Shown here: positions 28,361-37,767 of the stretch, piece after piece
How positions within the stretch are numbered: the stretch's first letter is position 1
How the letters are laid out: each line of letters starts with the position of its first letter
Assembly: GCF_004346035.1 (NCBI RefSeq)
Contig: NZ_SLZN01000004.1
Coordinates: forward strand, 152,754 to 216,753
Direction of reading: 5' to 3'
DNA from: Acidomonas methanolica
GTDB lineage: Bacteria; Pseudomonadota; Alphaproteobacteria; Acetobacterales; Acetobacteraceae
Length of the DNA stretch: 64,000 nucleotides
Position numbers and translations under genes: made by a program
Notes under the pieces: model-generated
The model's database searches: none
What the model saw: only the letters and a program-made list of their open reading frames with translations
What the model was told of the DNA's origin: nothing

Positions 28361-29785
28361 TCAGGCGGCGTGACGGTCCTTGAGGAACTGGAAGAACTCC
28401 ACGCCCTCGCGCAGGCGGCGCTTCATCATCTGCGGGCTGCGCACCATCTCGTTGACGATGGAGGCGATCTTCGGCGCGCGGAAATAGAACTTGCGGTAGA
28501 ATTCCTCCACCGAGTTGAAGATCTCCGTATGCGACAGATGCGGATAATGCAGCGGGGCGATCTGGATGCCGTGCTCGTCGATCAGCTCGGCCTCGGCCTC
28601 GTTGAACCAGCCGTTCTCCGTCGCCTGCTTGTGCAGGAACGTGCCGGGATAGGGCGCGGCCAGCGAGACCTGCAGGGTGTGCGGGTTGATCTCCTGCGCG
28701 AAGCGGATCGTCTCCTGGATCGTCTCCTTCGTCTCGCCGGGCAGGCCGACGATGAAGGTGCCGTGGATCTTGATGCCGAGTTCGTGACAGTTCTTGGTGA
28801 ATTCGCGGGCGACCTCGACGCGCATGCCCTTCTTGATGTTGTGCAGGATCTGCTGGTTGCCGCTCTCATACCCCACGAGCAGCAGGCGCAGCCCGTTGTC
28901 GCGCAGCACCTTCAGCGTGGAATAGGGGACGTTCGCCTTGGCGTTGCAGGACCAGGTGACGCCCATCTTGCCCAGTTCGCGCGCGATCGCCTCGGCGCGG
29001 GGCAGGTCGTCGGTGAAGGTGTCGTCGTCGAAGAAGAATTCCTTCACCTGCGGGAAATACTGGCGGGCGAGGCGGATCTCGGCGGCGACGTGCTCGGGGC
29101 TGCGCGTGCGGTAGCGATGGCCGCCCACCGTCTGCGGCCAGAGGCAGAAGGTGCAGCGCGACTTGCAGCCGCGTCCCGTATAGATCGAGAGATACGGGTG
29201 CATCAGATAGCCGATGAAGTAGTCCTCGATACGCAGGTCGCGCTTGTAGACCTCGGTGACGAAGGGCAGGGAATCCATGTCCTCGATCATCGCGCGGTCG
29301 CGGTTGGAGACGACGACGCCCTCGCGGTTGCGCCAGGTGATGCCGTCCACGTCCTTCAGGTCGCGGCCCTCGGCGATTTCCTTGATCGTGAAATCGAACT
29401 CGTTGCGCGCCACGAAATCGATCGGGCCGCCCTTGGCCATGCTCTCGTCCGGCTGCACGGCGACCTTCGCGCCGACCATGCCGATCATGAGATTCGGATT
29501 CGCATCCTTCAGCATCTGCGCCACGCGCACATCCGAGGCGAAGGACGGGGTGGAGGTGTGCATCACGACCAGATCGCGGTTCATCACGTCCTTGAGGATC
29601 GGCTCCATCCCCATCTTCGCGGGCGGCGCGTCGATCAGCCGCGAGCCCTCCACCAGCGCCGCCGGCTGGGCCAGCCAGGTCGGATACCAGAAGGACCGGA
29701 TCTCGCGCTTCGCCTGGTAGCGCGAGCCCGCGCCGCCGTCGAAACCGTCGAATGAGGGGGGCTGAAGGAAGAGGGTTCGCATCAT
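28361..29785 (-). CDS. hpnJ: Hopanoid radical-SAM protein HpnJ (cyclitol ether formation)
   Basis: B12-binding radical-SAM enzyme that contracts the glucosamine ring to form BHT cyclitol ether. 474 residues: an N-terminal B12-binding-like Rossmann region (DLVVMHTSTPSF, MIGMVGAKVAV), then radical SAM with GRGCKSRCTFCLWP near residue 205 (Cx3Cx2C cluster ligands), and GIKIHGTFIVGLPGET downstream. Tight spacing to hpnK (6 bp) and 72 bp after hpnI indicate one operon. Two ATGs open the gene; the first is annotated. Confidence 0.92.
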   Translation of the reverse strand: MMRTLFLQPPSFDGFDGGAGSRYQAKREIRSFWYPTWLAQPAALVEGSRLIDAPPAKMGMEPILKDVMNRDLVVMHTSTPSFASDVRVAQMLKDANPNLMIGMVGAKVAVQPDESMAKGGPIDFVARNEFDFTIKEIAEGRDLKDVDGITWRNREGVVVSNRDRAMIEDMDSLPFVTEVYKRDLRIEDYFIGYLMHPYLSIYTGRGCKSRCTFCLWPQTVGGHRYRTRSPEHVAAEIRLARQYFPQVKEFFFDDDTFTDDLPRAEAIARELGKMGVTWSCNAKANVPYSTLKVLRDNGLRLLLVGYESGNQQILHNIKKGMRVEVAREFTKNCHELGIKIHGTFIVGLPGETKETIQETIRFAQEINPHTLQVSLAAPYPGTFLHKQATENGWFNEAEAELIDEHGIQIAPLHYPHLSHTEIFNSVEEFYRKFYFRAPKIASIVNEMVRSPQMMKRRLREGVEFFQFLKDRHAA

Positions 29786-29857
29786 CGGTGAATATTCCTG
29801 GCGAGATCGGCGGCAAGCCGCGCGTTAAGTGGTCCTATCCCGGCGGAGGGGCGATTT

Positions 29858-31033
29858 CTAGTCGCCCGGTTCCAGAGGGTGTCTTAAATTCGTGACAGGC
29901 GTGTGACGCCCTATATGGAGCGTCTGGCCGCGCCACTCAACACGCTGGCCGCGCGCACTGCCGACCATGACGAGGGCGGAGAGCCATTCGCGCAGCGGTT
30001 GCAGCAGAATCAGAAGCGGATCGACCTGGCTCACGCACAGATCGACCCAGATCGCGGCCAGCGCCCGGACGAGCCAGATCGCCAGGAAGAGCTGAAACGC
30101 CTCCCGGCTGAAATTGAAACACGCCAGCATCACGCTGGCCCAGAAGAGCGGCAACTGGATGGCGGAGAGTCCGTACCCGACCGGCTCGACGTTCTTCACC
30201 GTGCGGCCCCAGCGCAATTCATGCTCGAACATCTCGCGGAAGGAGGATTCCGCGGTCGTCGTCCACGTCATGCAGGGGGCGAGTTCGACATCCAGCCCGA
30301 GATCGCGCACCGCGCGGCCCAGCACCGCGTCATCGGCCACATGCGTCACGAGGGCGTCCAGTCCGCCGATCCGTTCCAGCGTCTCGCGCCGCAACGCCAT
30401 GGTCGCGCCGAGGCAATCCCGACGTCCCAGCAGGCGGGACATCATGACTCCGGGCAGGAAATTCTGGTTGATCTGATAGGCGCTCCAGCCGCGCACCAGC
30501 GTCCGGCTGGCGGGAAGGCCCGCGTAGAGCGTCGTCACCAGCCCGACCGACGGCTTCCCGAGAGTCGCGACGACATCGCGCAGATAATCCGGCGGCGCGT
30601 GAATGTCCGAATCGGAAATCACGAGGATGTCATGCCGCGCGTGGCCGTACATGTTGATGAGGTTGCCGACCTTGTGGTTGATCCCGTGCATCGTCGAATC
30701 GATCACGAGATCCAGCGCCAGGGCGGGAAAGCGCTGCTGGAGGCGCCGCACGACGGCGATCGCCGGATCATCGGGGCGCTGCACGCCAAAGATGATCTGG
30801 AAATCCGGATAGTCCTGGCGGCAAAAACTCTCCAGCGCCTCTTCCAGCATCGGTTCGTCGCCGTGCAGAGGCTTGAGCACGGTTACGGGCGGCCAGGGCG
30901 CGTCCGGCGTGACCGGGCGGCGCTCGGCGCGGCGGAACCGGCCGAGCAGGAACGCGCCGCACACGGCTTGCGCGCATCCGGCGAGAGCCACGCCGCCGGC
31001 GAAGCTGCCGAGAAGGGTGGTCAGCACGCTCAC
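29858..31033 (-). CDS. hpnI: Hopanoid glycosyltransferase HpnI
   Basis: Membrane GT2 enzyme that adds N-acetylglucosamine to bacteriohopanetetrol. 391 residues. An N-terminal hydrophobic anchor, then PPVTVLKPLHGDEPMLEEALESFCRQDYPDFQIIFGVQ, DxD-like DSDIHAPPDYL, and QxxRW-like HELRWGRTVK near residue 270, followed by two C-terminal membrane helices. GTG start at 31033; a second GTG two codons later is possible. Followed by hpnJ and hpnK and preceded by hpnM, all on the minus strand. Confidence 0.9.
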   Translation of the reverse strand: MSVLTTLLGSFAGGVALAGCAQAVCGAFLLGRFRRAERRPVTPDAPWPPVTVLKPLHGDEPMLEEALESFCRQDYPDFQIIFGVQRPDDPAIAVVRRLQQRFPALALDLVIDSTMHGINHKVGNLINMYGHARHDILVISDSDIHAPPDYLRDVVATLGKPSVGLVTTLYAGLPASRTLVRGWSAYQINQNFLPGVMMSRLLGRRDCLGATMALRRETLERIGGLDALVTHVADDAVLGRAVRDLGLDVELAPCMTWTTTAESSFREMFEHELRWGRTVKNVEPVGYGLSAIQLPLFWASVMLACFNFSREAFQLFLAIWLVRALAAIWVDLCVSQVDPLLILLQPLREWLSALVMVGSARGQRVEWRGQTLHIGRHTPVTNLRHPLEPGD

Positions 31034-31079
31034 CTCGGGCGCGTCCGGCTCATGTTCCTCAAACGCACGGCCTTCCCAT

Positions 31080-31757
31080 TCAGTTCTGCATGAAGGTTTG
31101 CGTCTTGCGGTTCATCAGCGCGATCAGCGCGGGAACGCCGCCGCTGTTGAGCGCGCTGCTGAAATCGGCCCGCTGCGTCGCGACCTGGCTGATATGCGCG
31201 TCCAGCAGCACGTCCACGATCCGATAGCCGCCGGAGCCTGCCTGCATGACGTAGTCGACGGCGGTCGGCGTGTCGGACGATCCGCCGATCGTCGTGTCCA
31301 CGATCACGCCGTTGCCGAACGGAGACGGCCGCGTGGCGGGAGCGATCGTGAATTTCGCCCCCGCGCCCGGTTTGAAGTTGGAGACGTAGCGCGCGACGGT
31401 ATAGTCCCGAAAGGCCCGCAGCAGCTTCGCCTTCTCGTCCGCGGAAAGACCCGCGTAGCGCAGCCCCACGGAATTCCTCAGCACGGTCTCGAGATCGAAG
31501 GCCTGATCGACGGCGGGGCCGATCAGCGCGGCCCGCGCCTCCGGCGCTCCGGCGTCCGACGCCTCGGCCCGGGTCAGGGTGGCGTAGAGCGTGGCGATCG
31601 GCGCGCTTGCGGCCGACGCGCTTTGGGCCTGGGCGCTCGGGGCCAGGGCGATGTCGGAAACAACCATCGGCAGGGAGGCGGCGGCGATCAGGGCCGAAAG
31701 AAGCGCGGCGGACAGGCCCCGGCGCGCGGGAAGTTTCTTCGCAGGCAATACAGTCAT
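31080..31757 (-). CDS. hpnM: Hopanoid-associated periplasmic lipid-transport protein HpnM (MlaC/Ttg2D family)
   Basis: Predicted periplasmic carrier of the MlaC/Ttg2D type, thought to help move hopanoids or phospholipids across the envelope. 225 residues with a signal peptide ending AQAQS and the family core LRYAGLSADEKAKLLRAFRDYTVARYVSNFK, then VDYVMQAGSGGYRIVDVLLDAHISQVATQRADFSS. ATG 31757 chosen as the start of the signal peptide; longer in-frame starts are not supported. First gene of hpnM-I-J-K, divergent from hpnH. Confidence 0.88.
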   Translation of the reverse strand: MTVLPAKKLPARRGLSAALLSALIAAASLPMVVSDIALAPSAQAQSASAASAPIATLYATLTRAEASDAGAPEARAALIGPAVDQAFDLETVLRNSVGLRYAGLSADEKAKLLRAFRDYTVARYVSNFKPGAGAKFTIAPATRPSPFGNGVIVDTTIGGSSDTPTAVDYVMQAGSGGYRIVDVLLDAHISQVATQRADFSSALNSGGVPALIALMNRKTQTFMQN

Positions 31758-32153
31758 CCGGATACCCTTGCTTGAGCGGCTTCGCGCTGGCGGGAGAGGT
31801 GGGGTCTCTTTACACCCCCGCGCAAGCGATGCCACGATTCAGATTGGCGGAACGCTCCCGGCCGTGGTAAATTTGCCACATTCATCATTTACTTCCATGC
31901 GGGCTTATTGAGGAAGGTTGGGATATTTGCCAAGGATGAGGCATTCTTGACCCTATTGGGAGCCGGGGCATTTCTTTCGCGCCGGGTTCCTTCGAAACAT
32001 CCTTTCTGACGGAAGTTTATGTTGCCTTTCGGGCGGGAATGTTGCCTGAGGCGCAGGAATGAAGTTGGTTGACGCGCGGGGATGGCATCCGGTTTCCGGC
32101 CCGCAGGGCGGAGATATCCGGAGCGTGTCCCCGGCGCAGGAGCAAAGAGATAC
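31758..32153. promoter_or_regulatory. Divergent hpnM / hpnH control region
   Basis: No gene seen in about 400 bp. It has a near-perfect 16-bp palindrome GTGGTAAATTTGCCAC (31864-31879, one imperfect pair), a TTGACC -35-like box at 31947-31952 pointing to hpnH, and a 9-bp direct repeat ATGTTGCCT at 32019 and 32039 with 20-bp spacing. A shared regulator of both hopanoid transcripts could bind here. Confidence 0.45.
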
Positions 32154-33344
32154 ATGGCCGTTCCCTTGATGCAGGCCGTCCGCGTTGGACGATATGTGCT
32201 CAAACAGCACCTTTCCGGTCGGAAACGCTATCCCCTCGTTCTGATGCTTGAACCGCTTTTCCGCTGCAATCTGGCATGCGCCGGCTGCGGCAAGATCGAC
32301 TATCCCGCGCAGATTCTCAACCAGCGCATGAGTCTCCAGGACTGCCTGGACGCCGATGCGGAATGCGACGCGCCCGTCATCGCCATCGCGGGCGGCGAGC
32401 CGCTGCTGCACAAGGAGATGCCCGAGATCGTCAAGGGGCTGGTCGGGCGCAGGAAATATGTCTATCTCTGCACCAACGGCCTGCTGCTCGAGAAGAAGAT
32501 CGACGATTACGAGCCGTCGCCCTTCTTCTCCTTTGACGTGCATCTGGATGGCGACAAGTCGATGCATGATTCCTCCGTCTGTCAGGACGGCGTGTTCGAC
32601 CGCGCCGTCGCGGCGATCAAGCTCGCGAAATCGCGCGGTTTCCGCGTCTCCATCAACTGCACCCTGTTCGACGGCGCCGATCCGAAGCGCGTCGCCGCCT
32701 TCTTCGACGAGGTGATGGCGATGGGCGTGGACGGCATCATGACGGCGCCGGGCTATGCCTATGAGCGCGCGCCGGACCAGGAGCACTTTCTGAACCGCCA
32801 GAAGACCAAGCAGCTCTTCCGCGACATCTTCCGCCTCGGCAAAGGCAAGAAATGGCGCTTCACCCAGTCGCCGCTCTTCCTGAACTTCCTGGCGGGCAAC
32901 GAGACGTATCACTGCACGCCGTGGGGCAAGCCGCTGCGCACGGTGTTCGGCTGGCAGCGCCCGTGCTACCTGCTGGGCGAGGGCTACGCCAAGACGTTCA
33001 AGGAACTGATGGACGATACGGCCTGGGAGCAGTACGGCACCGGAGCATATGAGAAATGCGCCGACTGCATGGTCCATTCGGGCTACGAATCCACCGCCGT
33101 CATGGATGCGGTGAAGCGCCCCTGGCACATCGCCAAGGTCGCGCTGACCGGGCCGGAAACCGAGAAGCCGATGGCGCCGGAAATTCCGCTGACCAATCAG
33201 CGTCCGGCGGAATATCGCTACGAGAAGCAGGTCGAGGAGCAGATGGCCGTTCTCAGCACCCGTCGTCCGGCGCGCGGGCCGCGTGTGCGCGTGCATGGCA
33301 ACGACACACCCGCGCGCGAGACGTTCACCGACGCGGCGGACTGA
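32154..33344 (+). CDS. hpnH: Adenosylhopane synthase HpnH (radical SAM)
   Basis: Adds a 5'-deoxyadenosyl group to diploptene, the first step of hopanoid side-chain extension. 396 residues. I chose ATG 32154 because the family opens MAVPLMQAVRVGRYVLKQHL; AGGAG lies 11 nt upstream. Cluster ligands lie in CNLACAGCGKIDYP near residue 43, with AIAGGEPLLHKEMPE and FFSFDVHLDGDKSMHDSSV, and a C-terminal Cys-rich YEKCADCMVHSGYESTAV block. Terminated by a strong hairpin 24 bp downstream of its stop. Confidence 0.96.
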   Translation: MAVPLMQAVRVGRYVLKQHLSGRKRYPLVLMLEPLFRCNLACAGCGKIDYPAQILNQRMSLQDCLDADAECDAPVIAIAGGEPLLHKEMPEIVKGLVGRRKYVYLCTNGLLLEKKIDDYEPSPFFSFDVHLDGDKSMHDSSVCQDGVFDRAVAAIKLAKSRGFRVSINCTLFDGADPKRVAAFFDEVMAMGVDGIMTAPGYAYERAPDQEHFLNRQKTKQLFRDIFRLGKGKKWRFTQSPLFLNFLAGNETYHCTPWGKPLRTVFGWQRPCYLLGEGYAKTFKELMDDTAWEQYGTGAYEKCADCMVHSGYESTAVMDAVKRPWHIAKVALTGPETEKPMAPEIPLTNQRPAEYRYEKQVEEQMAVLSTRRPARGPRVRVHGNDTPARETFTDAAD

Positions 33345-33368
33345 GGCCTGTCCTGAACAGATGAACGG

Positions 33369-33401
33369 AAGAACCCGGCCGCCCCCGCGCGCCGGGTTCT
33401 T
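33369..33401 (+). terminator. Intrinsic terminator of hpnH
   Basis: AAGAACCCGGC (33369-33379) and GCCGGGTTCTT (33391-33401) form a perfect 11-bp stem around an 11-nt GC-rich loop, followed by a T-rich tract (TTTCGTTTTTG with one C and one G). Confidence 0.9.
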
Positions 33402-33481
33402 TCGTTTTTGGGCGCCGGATTTCGCGCGCGCGCCGCCTCGTCTACTGTGTTCTGAACGTCCGTGATCCCGCGAAAGCCGCA

Positions 33482-34771
33482 ATGTTCGTCTCGATTCTCA
33501 TCATCATCATTCTGATTCTGCTCAACGGCGTCTTCGCCATGGGCGAACTCGCGCTGATTTCCGCGCGGCGCCCCCGGCTTCAGGCGCTCGCCAAAAGGGG
33601 AGGCAAGGGGGCCCAGCGCGCCCTGCGCCTCGCCGAGGAGCCGCATGCCTTTCTTCCCACCGTGCAGATCGGCATGACGCTCGTCTCGATTCTCGAAGGT
33701 CTCTTCGGCGGCAACAGCATCGAAGCCAGGGTGGCGGCGCTCGTCGGCCGATCGGCCGTTCTCCTGCCCTATGCGGGGGATATCGCCCTCGTGCTGGTGG
33801 TGGTCGTCATCACCTTCGCGATGCTGGTCTTCGGCGAACTCGTGCCCAAGCAGATCGCGTTGCAGCAGCCCGAGCGCATCGCGGCCGGGCTGTCCTTCCC
33901 GCTGCTCTGCCTCGCCACCGGCGCGCGTCCCGTCGTCTGGCTGCTCGCGCGCACCGCCGCGCTGACCCTCCGCCTGTTCGGCTTCACCGCGCTGAAGCGC
34001 TCCGCCGTGACCGAGGAGGAATTGCGCGCGGTGCTGGCGGAAGGAACGGCGGCCGGGGTGCTGGAAACCGGCGAGCGCATCATGATCGAGCGTCTGTTGC
34101 GTCTCGCCGACCGGCCGGTCCGCGCCATCATGACGCCGCGCAACGAGCTTTTCTGGGTGGACCGCCGGGCCGGACGCGAGGCGCTGGTCGCGAAGCTGCG
34201 CGCCTCGACCTTCACGCGCATCGTCGTCTGCGAGGGGGATGTGGATCATCCCGTCGGCGTGATTCTGACCAAGGACATCATGGCGCGCCTGCTTCAGGGG
34301 CTGCCCGTCTCCATCGACGCCGCGATGCGCGAGCCGCTGGTGGTGCCGGACAGCCTGACGGCGCAGGACATGATCGAGCGGATGCGCGGCAAGACGCTGG
34401 GGATCGCCTTCGTTTATGACGAGTACGGCTCGTTCGAGGGGATCGTCACGCCGTCGGATCTCTTCGAGGCCATCGTCGGCGACGAGCAGGCGGAGCGTCG
34501 CGTGCTGGAGGAAACGGTCAGCCGCAAGAACGAATACACGCTTGACGGCTTCATGCCGGCGGACGAGGTGCGGGAGATGCTCGAACTGCCGGATCTCCCC
34601 TCCCAGGGCAGCTACCATACGCTGGGCGGGGCGATCCTCGCCCTGTTGCGCCGCGTGCCCGCCATCGGCGACAAGGTCGCTTTCGGCGGCTGGATGTTCG
34701 AGGTGCTGGAAATGGACCGCCGTCGCGTCATGCGCGTCCGGGCCAGCCGTCAGGTGTTGGCGGAGAACTGA
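33482..34771 (+). CDS. CNNM/CorC (HlyC) family transporter with CBS pair
   Basis: Membrane protein of the CNNM/CorB type, linked to Mg2+/Co2+ efflux. 429 residues: CNNM transmembrane domain with LLNGVFAMGELALISARRPRLQ at the N-terminus and FGELVPKQIALQQPERIA near residue 118; a CBS pair (RAIMTPRNELFWVD near residue 215; VVPDSLTAQDMIERM near 282); and a C-terminal CorC_HlyC domain (EYTLDGFMPADEV, SYHTLGGAILALLRRVPAIGD). The old label hemolysin is not functional evidence. Own transcription unit after the hpnH terminator, convergent with the transglycosylase. Confidence 0.9.
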   Translation: MFVSILIIIILILLNGVFAMGELALISARRPRLQALAKRGGKGAQRALRLAEEPHAFLPTVQIGMTLVSILEGLFGGNSIEARVAALVGRSAVLLPYAGDIALVLVVVVITFAMLVFGELVPKQIALQQPERIAAGLSFPLLCLATGARPVVWLLARTAALTLRLFGFTALKRSAVTEEELRAVLAEGTAAGVLETGERIMIERLLRLADRPVRAIMTPRNELFWVDRRAGREALVAKLRASTFTRIVVCEGDVDHPVGVILTKDIMARLLQGLPVSIDAAMREPLVVPDSLTAQDMIERMRGKTLGIAFVYDEYGSFEGIVTPSDLFEAIVGDEQAERRVLEETVSRKNEYTLDGFMPADEVREMLELPDLPSQGSYHTLGGAILALLRRVPAIGDKVAFGGWMFEVLEMDRRRVMRVRASRQVLAEN

Positions 34772-34828
34772 CCCCTGCGCGCAATCGCCCGGAGCGTTGT
34801 CTCTGCGCGCCTCTTGAACCGGGCCTGT

Positions 34829-36766
34829 TCAGTGGCGCGTCATGCCCGGCCGGATCGCCTGCTCCTCGGCGAAGAGCGGCCATTCCGCATGGGCAAGGCG
34901 TTTCAGCGATGGCGTGGGCAGGTCGAGCTTGTCCGCATAGATCCAGAGATAGGTGAGGGCGCGCTGAACATAATCCCGGGTTTCGGTGTTCGGCAAAGTC
35001 TCGATGAACAGCAGCGGGTCCGTCACCGCGTCGTCGGAGAGGGATTTCTCCCAGCTCTGGATCGCGCTCGGTCCGGCATTATAGCCCGCCAGCACGTGCA
35101 CCAGATCGCTGTCCGTCCTGTTCGCTCCGTTCAGGGACGCGAGATACAGCAGGTAGAGCTGCCCGATTTCAAGATTCACGCCGGGATTATGCAGCCGGTC
35201 TATCATGTCGGACGCGGCCCAGCCGGTGACGAAATTCGCCGTCATCGGACGAATCTGCATCAGGCCGTGCGCGCCGTTGCCGGACGCCGCCTTGGCGTCG
35301 AAATTCGATTCGAGCCGCGTCAGCGCATAGACCAGAGCGGGATCGACGCGGAAACCGTGGCGCGGGGTGAGGTGAGGGAGGGGGAAGCCTTTGAGATTGG
35401 CGGGCTTGTTCTCGCGCGCCGCGAGAATCGTGGCGATCTGCTCGGCCAGGGAGTCCAGCCCCGCCGCCGCGGCGACGAGCTGCACGGAATGGCAGAGCGG
35501 CGCGTCATTGAGGATATCCGGCCAGAGACGGCGCAGGAACGCCTCCGCCCGATCCTTTTCCCCGAGTTGCAGCAGGGCGAACAGGCGTGGACCTTGCGGC
35601 AGCTCGGCGATCGCCTCCACGTCGGCTTCGCCCAGTGTTTCGGCGGCGCCTGGTTCAGCGGGAGCGGACGAGTCCGGATAAGGCAGGACATCGCGGAGAT
35701 GATGGTGCTGTTCGCCGAGCACCTGGCCGGCGAGCATGCCATAGAACGTGCCTGACGCGGTCGAGGCGCGGCGCAGCCACAGGCGGGCGTGATCCGGCCG
35801 CTCCATGCGTCGTTCCGCGCGCGCCGCCCAATAGGCCGCCGCGGCGATGAGGGAGCCGTCGGTGAGGGGCGCACGGCTTGCCGCGCCGAACAGGGCGAGC
35901 GCCTGCTCCGGGTCGCCCAGCCGCCAGGCCGCGAGGCCCGCGATATAGGCCGGCTTGCCCAGGCGACGCCCGGAGCGCTCGAACGCGTCCCGCGCCAGCT
36001 TGCCCGCATAGACGGTCTTGCCCTGGCTCAACAGGGTGAGCGCGATCTCCGCCCGCAGCGTCGCGCTGTAGAGCGGCGTCATGCCCGGCGTCGCGTCAAT
36101 CAGCCGGACGGCGCTGCGCGCGCCCTTCTCTCCCTGCGCCGCCCGTTCGTTGACCGTGTGGTCCAGCAAGGCGTTGCGGGTGAGGAGATGGGCGGCGGGA
36201 TCGGACTCGTGAAGAGCCGGGGCGGAGGTCGTAGCGGGAGACAGAGGCGTAGGGAAGTTGCGTCGCGCGACGTCGCCGAGACCGGCGAGGCCGATCAGCT
36301 TCTCCTGAATCGCGGCGGCGTCGGCGAAACTTTCGTAGCGCGCCAGCCAGTCCCGCAACTCATGGACCTTCGGGTGATAGGCGGGGTTCAGATAACGATC
36401 GGCGAGAATGTCGCCCAGCAGCAGCGTGTTCCGCAGCGTGCCGGTCAGGCGTGTCGCGTCGTCGAAACGGCCGGAGCGTTGCAGGAACAGCACCTCGCGC
36501 ACGGCGGCTGCGTCGGCGGCCGAGAGGGTCCGCGGCAGCGGCGCTCCCCGCCTGTGACCCGGCTCGCGCGGCACGGCGAAGGCGACTTCCTCGCCCTGGC
36601 CTGAGTCCCGATCGGATGATGTGTCTCGGTTCGTGTGATCCTGGGCTCGTGCGTGTGACAGAACCGAACCCAGAAACATGGCGCCCAGGACCAGCGCTCT
36701 CGCGCCGCCGCCCAGGGAGAACTCACTGGCATTCCCTTGCATGATGGGGTGCTGATAGCCGCCCAT
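34829..36766 (-). CDS. Periplasmic soluble lytic transglycosylase (SLT family)
   Basis: Cleaves peptidoglycan glycan strands to 1,6-anhydro-muropeptides. About 645 residues. An N-terminal signal (ALVLGAMFLGSVLSHARA), a long helical superhelix typical of Slt70 (about residues 60-470), and a catalytic GEWL domain near the end: ALTRLESNFDAKAAS with the catalytic Glu, NGAHGLMQIRPMTA, LAGYNAGPSAIQSWE and ALTYLWIY. Starts at 36766 or 36742 are both compatible with the signal peptide; neither has a strong ribosome-binding site. Stands alone, convergent with the CNNM gene. Confidence 0.9.
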   Translation of the reverse strand: MGGYQHPIMQGNASEFSLGGGARALVLGAMFLGSVLSHARAQDHTNRDTSSDRDSGQGEEVAFAVPREPGHRRGAPLPRTLSAADAAAVREVLFLQRSGRFDDATRLTGTLRNTLLLGDILADRYLNPAYHPKVHELRDWLARYESFADAAAIQEKLIGLAGLGDVARRNFPTPLSPATTSAPALHESDPAAHLLTRNALLDHTVNERAAQGEKGARSAVRLIDATPGMTPLYSATLRAEIALTLLSQGKTVYAGKLARDAFERSGRRLGKPAYIAGLAAWRLGDPEQALALFGAASRAPLTDGSLIAAAAYWAARAERRMERPDHARLWLRRASTASGTFYGMLAGQVLGEQHHHLRDVLPYPDSSAPAEPGAAETLGEADVEAIAELPQGPRLFALLQLGEKDRAEAFLRRLWPDILNDAPLCHSVQLVAAAAGLDSLAEQIATILAARENKPANLKGFPLPHLTPRHGFRVDPALVYALTRLESNFDAKAASGNGAHGLMQIRPMTANFVTGWAASDMIDRLHNPGVNLEIGQLYLLYLASLNGANRTDSDLVHVLAGYNAGPSAIQSWEKSLSDDAVTDPLLFIETLPNTETRDYVQRALTYLWIYADKLDLPTPSLKRLAHAEWPLFAEEQAIRPGMTRH

Positions 36767-36910
36767 ATCTCTTTTTGCAAGAGGCGGAAAATGCCGACAA
36801 AAGTGGCGCAGCCATAATATGGTCTGATTGTGTCGCGCGCTAGGGGTTTTGTGGAGAATCTGGGCAGGAAATGTCTTTTTTTGAGCGATCAAGGCGGATT
36901 CGGGGCGTGC

Positions 36911-37723
36911 CTATCCGTCCTGTCCCGACTCGTCTCCTGCCGGAGGGTGCGAATCGAGGGTTTCGGCGAGCAGAAGCAGGTCGCGCCATGCCTCCTGGCG
37001 TGCGCGGGACGAGGCGGGAAGCTGCATCGGATGGCGGGTCACGAGCGCCGGACGACTCCCGAGTCCCGGGATCTCCACCTCCCGCCATTTCCCGCGGATC
37101 TGCGCGAGGGTCACGGCGTCGCCGAGCATCATGCGGGCCGGCGTCAGCCCGAGCAGCAGCAGCCGGTCCGGACGGCAGAGCGCGATCGCCCGATGCAGAA
37201 GCGGCCGGCAGAACTGCATCTCGGCGGGCGACACCTCCCGTCCGCCGGGGGGACGCCACGGAATGGCGGGGGCCAGGGAGAGCGCCGCGCGGTCCAGCCC
37301 GATCGCGCCGATCATCCGGTCGAACATCGCGTGATCCGCCCCGGAAAGGACGATGCCGCTCCGGTCCTCATCCGCCTGCGGCGTTTCGCCGATGACCATG
37401 AGCCTGCTCCCCTCGACATGGACCGGCATCACCGCGTGGGTGGCGGTCCTGGCCAGAGGATGATCGCGCAACGCCGCGAGTCGCGCGCAAAATTCCGCGA
37501 GGGTCGTCGCATCGGCGGGCGTCGCGCCCTGAGACGCGGCCGGAATGGGTGGCGTCGGTCTCGGCGCGCGGGAGTCCTGCGGCGCGGCGGCTGCGAAACG
37601 ATCGATCGGCGTTTCGTCGAGCGTGCAATCGACTCCCCAGTCGCGTTGCAGCGTCAGCGCGGCGAGAAGCGCCTGGAGTCGCGCGGCGGGAAGGGGGGCG
37701 GTCGGAAAAGGAAAATCTGGCAT
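36911..37723 (-). CDS. Uracil-DNA glycosylase superfamily protein, no visible Fe-S ligands
   Basis: 270 residues. The family-4/5-like core is seen in VIGETPQADEDRSGIVLSG (motif 1, Fe-S-type UDGs read GEAPGADEDRQG...F), IPWRPPGGREVSPAEMQFCRPLLHRAI and the active-site loop TRHPMQL. Fe-S UDGs normally have four cluster cysteines; here the few cysteines are scattered and no CxxC pair is visible. The long N-terminal region is disordered and Pro-rich. It may be active on uracil in DNA or a divergent relative. It is divergent from the TPR gene. Confidence 0.7.
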   Translation of the reverse strand: MPDFPFPTAPLPAARLQALLAALTLQRDWGVDCTLDETPIDRFAAAAPQDSRAPRPTPPIPAASQGATPADATTLAEFCARLAALRDHPLARTATHAVMPVHVEGSRLMVIGETPQADEDRSGIVLSGADHAMFDRMIGAIGLDRAALSLAPAIPWRPPGGREVSPAEMQFCRPLLHRAIALCRPDRLLLLGLTPARMMLGDAVTLAQIRGKWREVEIPGLGSRPALVTRHPMQLPASSRARQEAWRDLLLLAETLDSHPPAGDESGQDG

Positions 37724-37767
37724 GGGCTTCGGTTTGGTGTCCGGCTCGGACCAGTTTAGGGTGCGGC

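Noticed and set aside
27608..29755. 715-codon plus-strand frame over hpnK and hpnJ
   Set aside because: Exact antisense of two recognised hopanoid genes; no motif and typical high-GC shadow composition.
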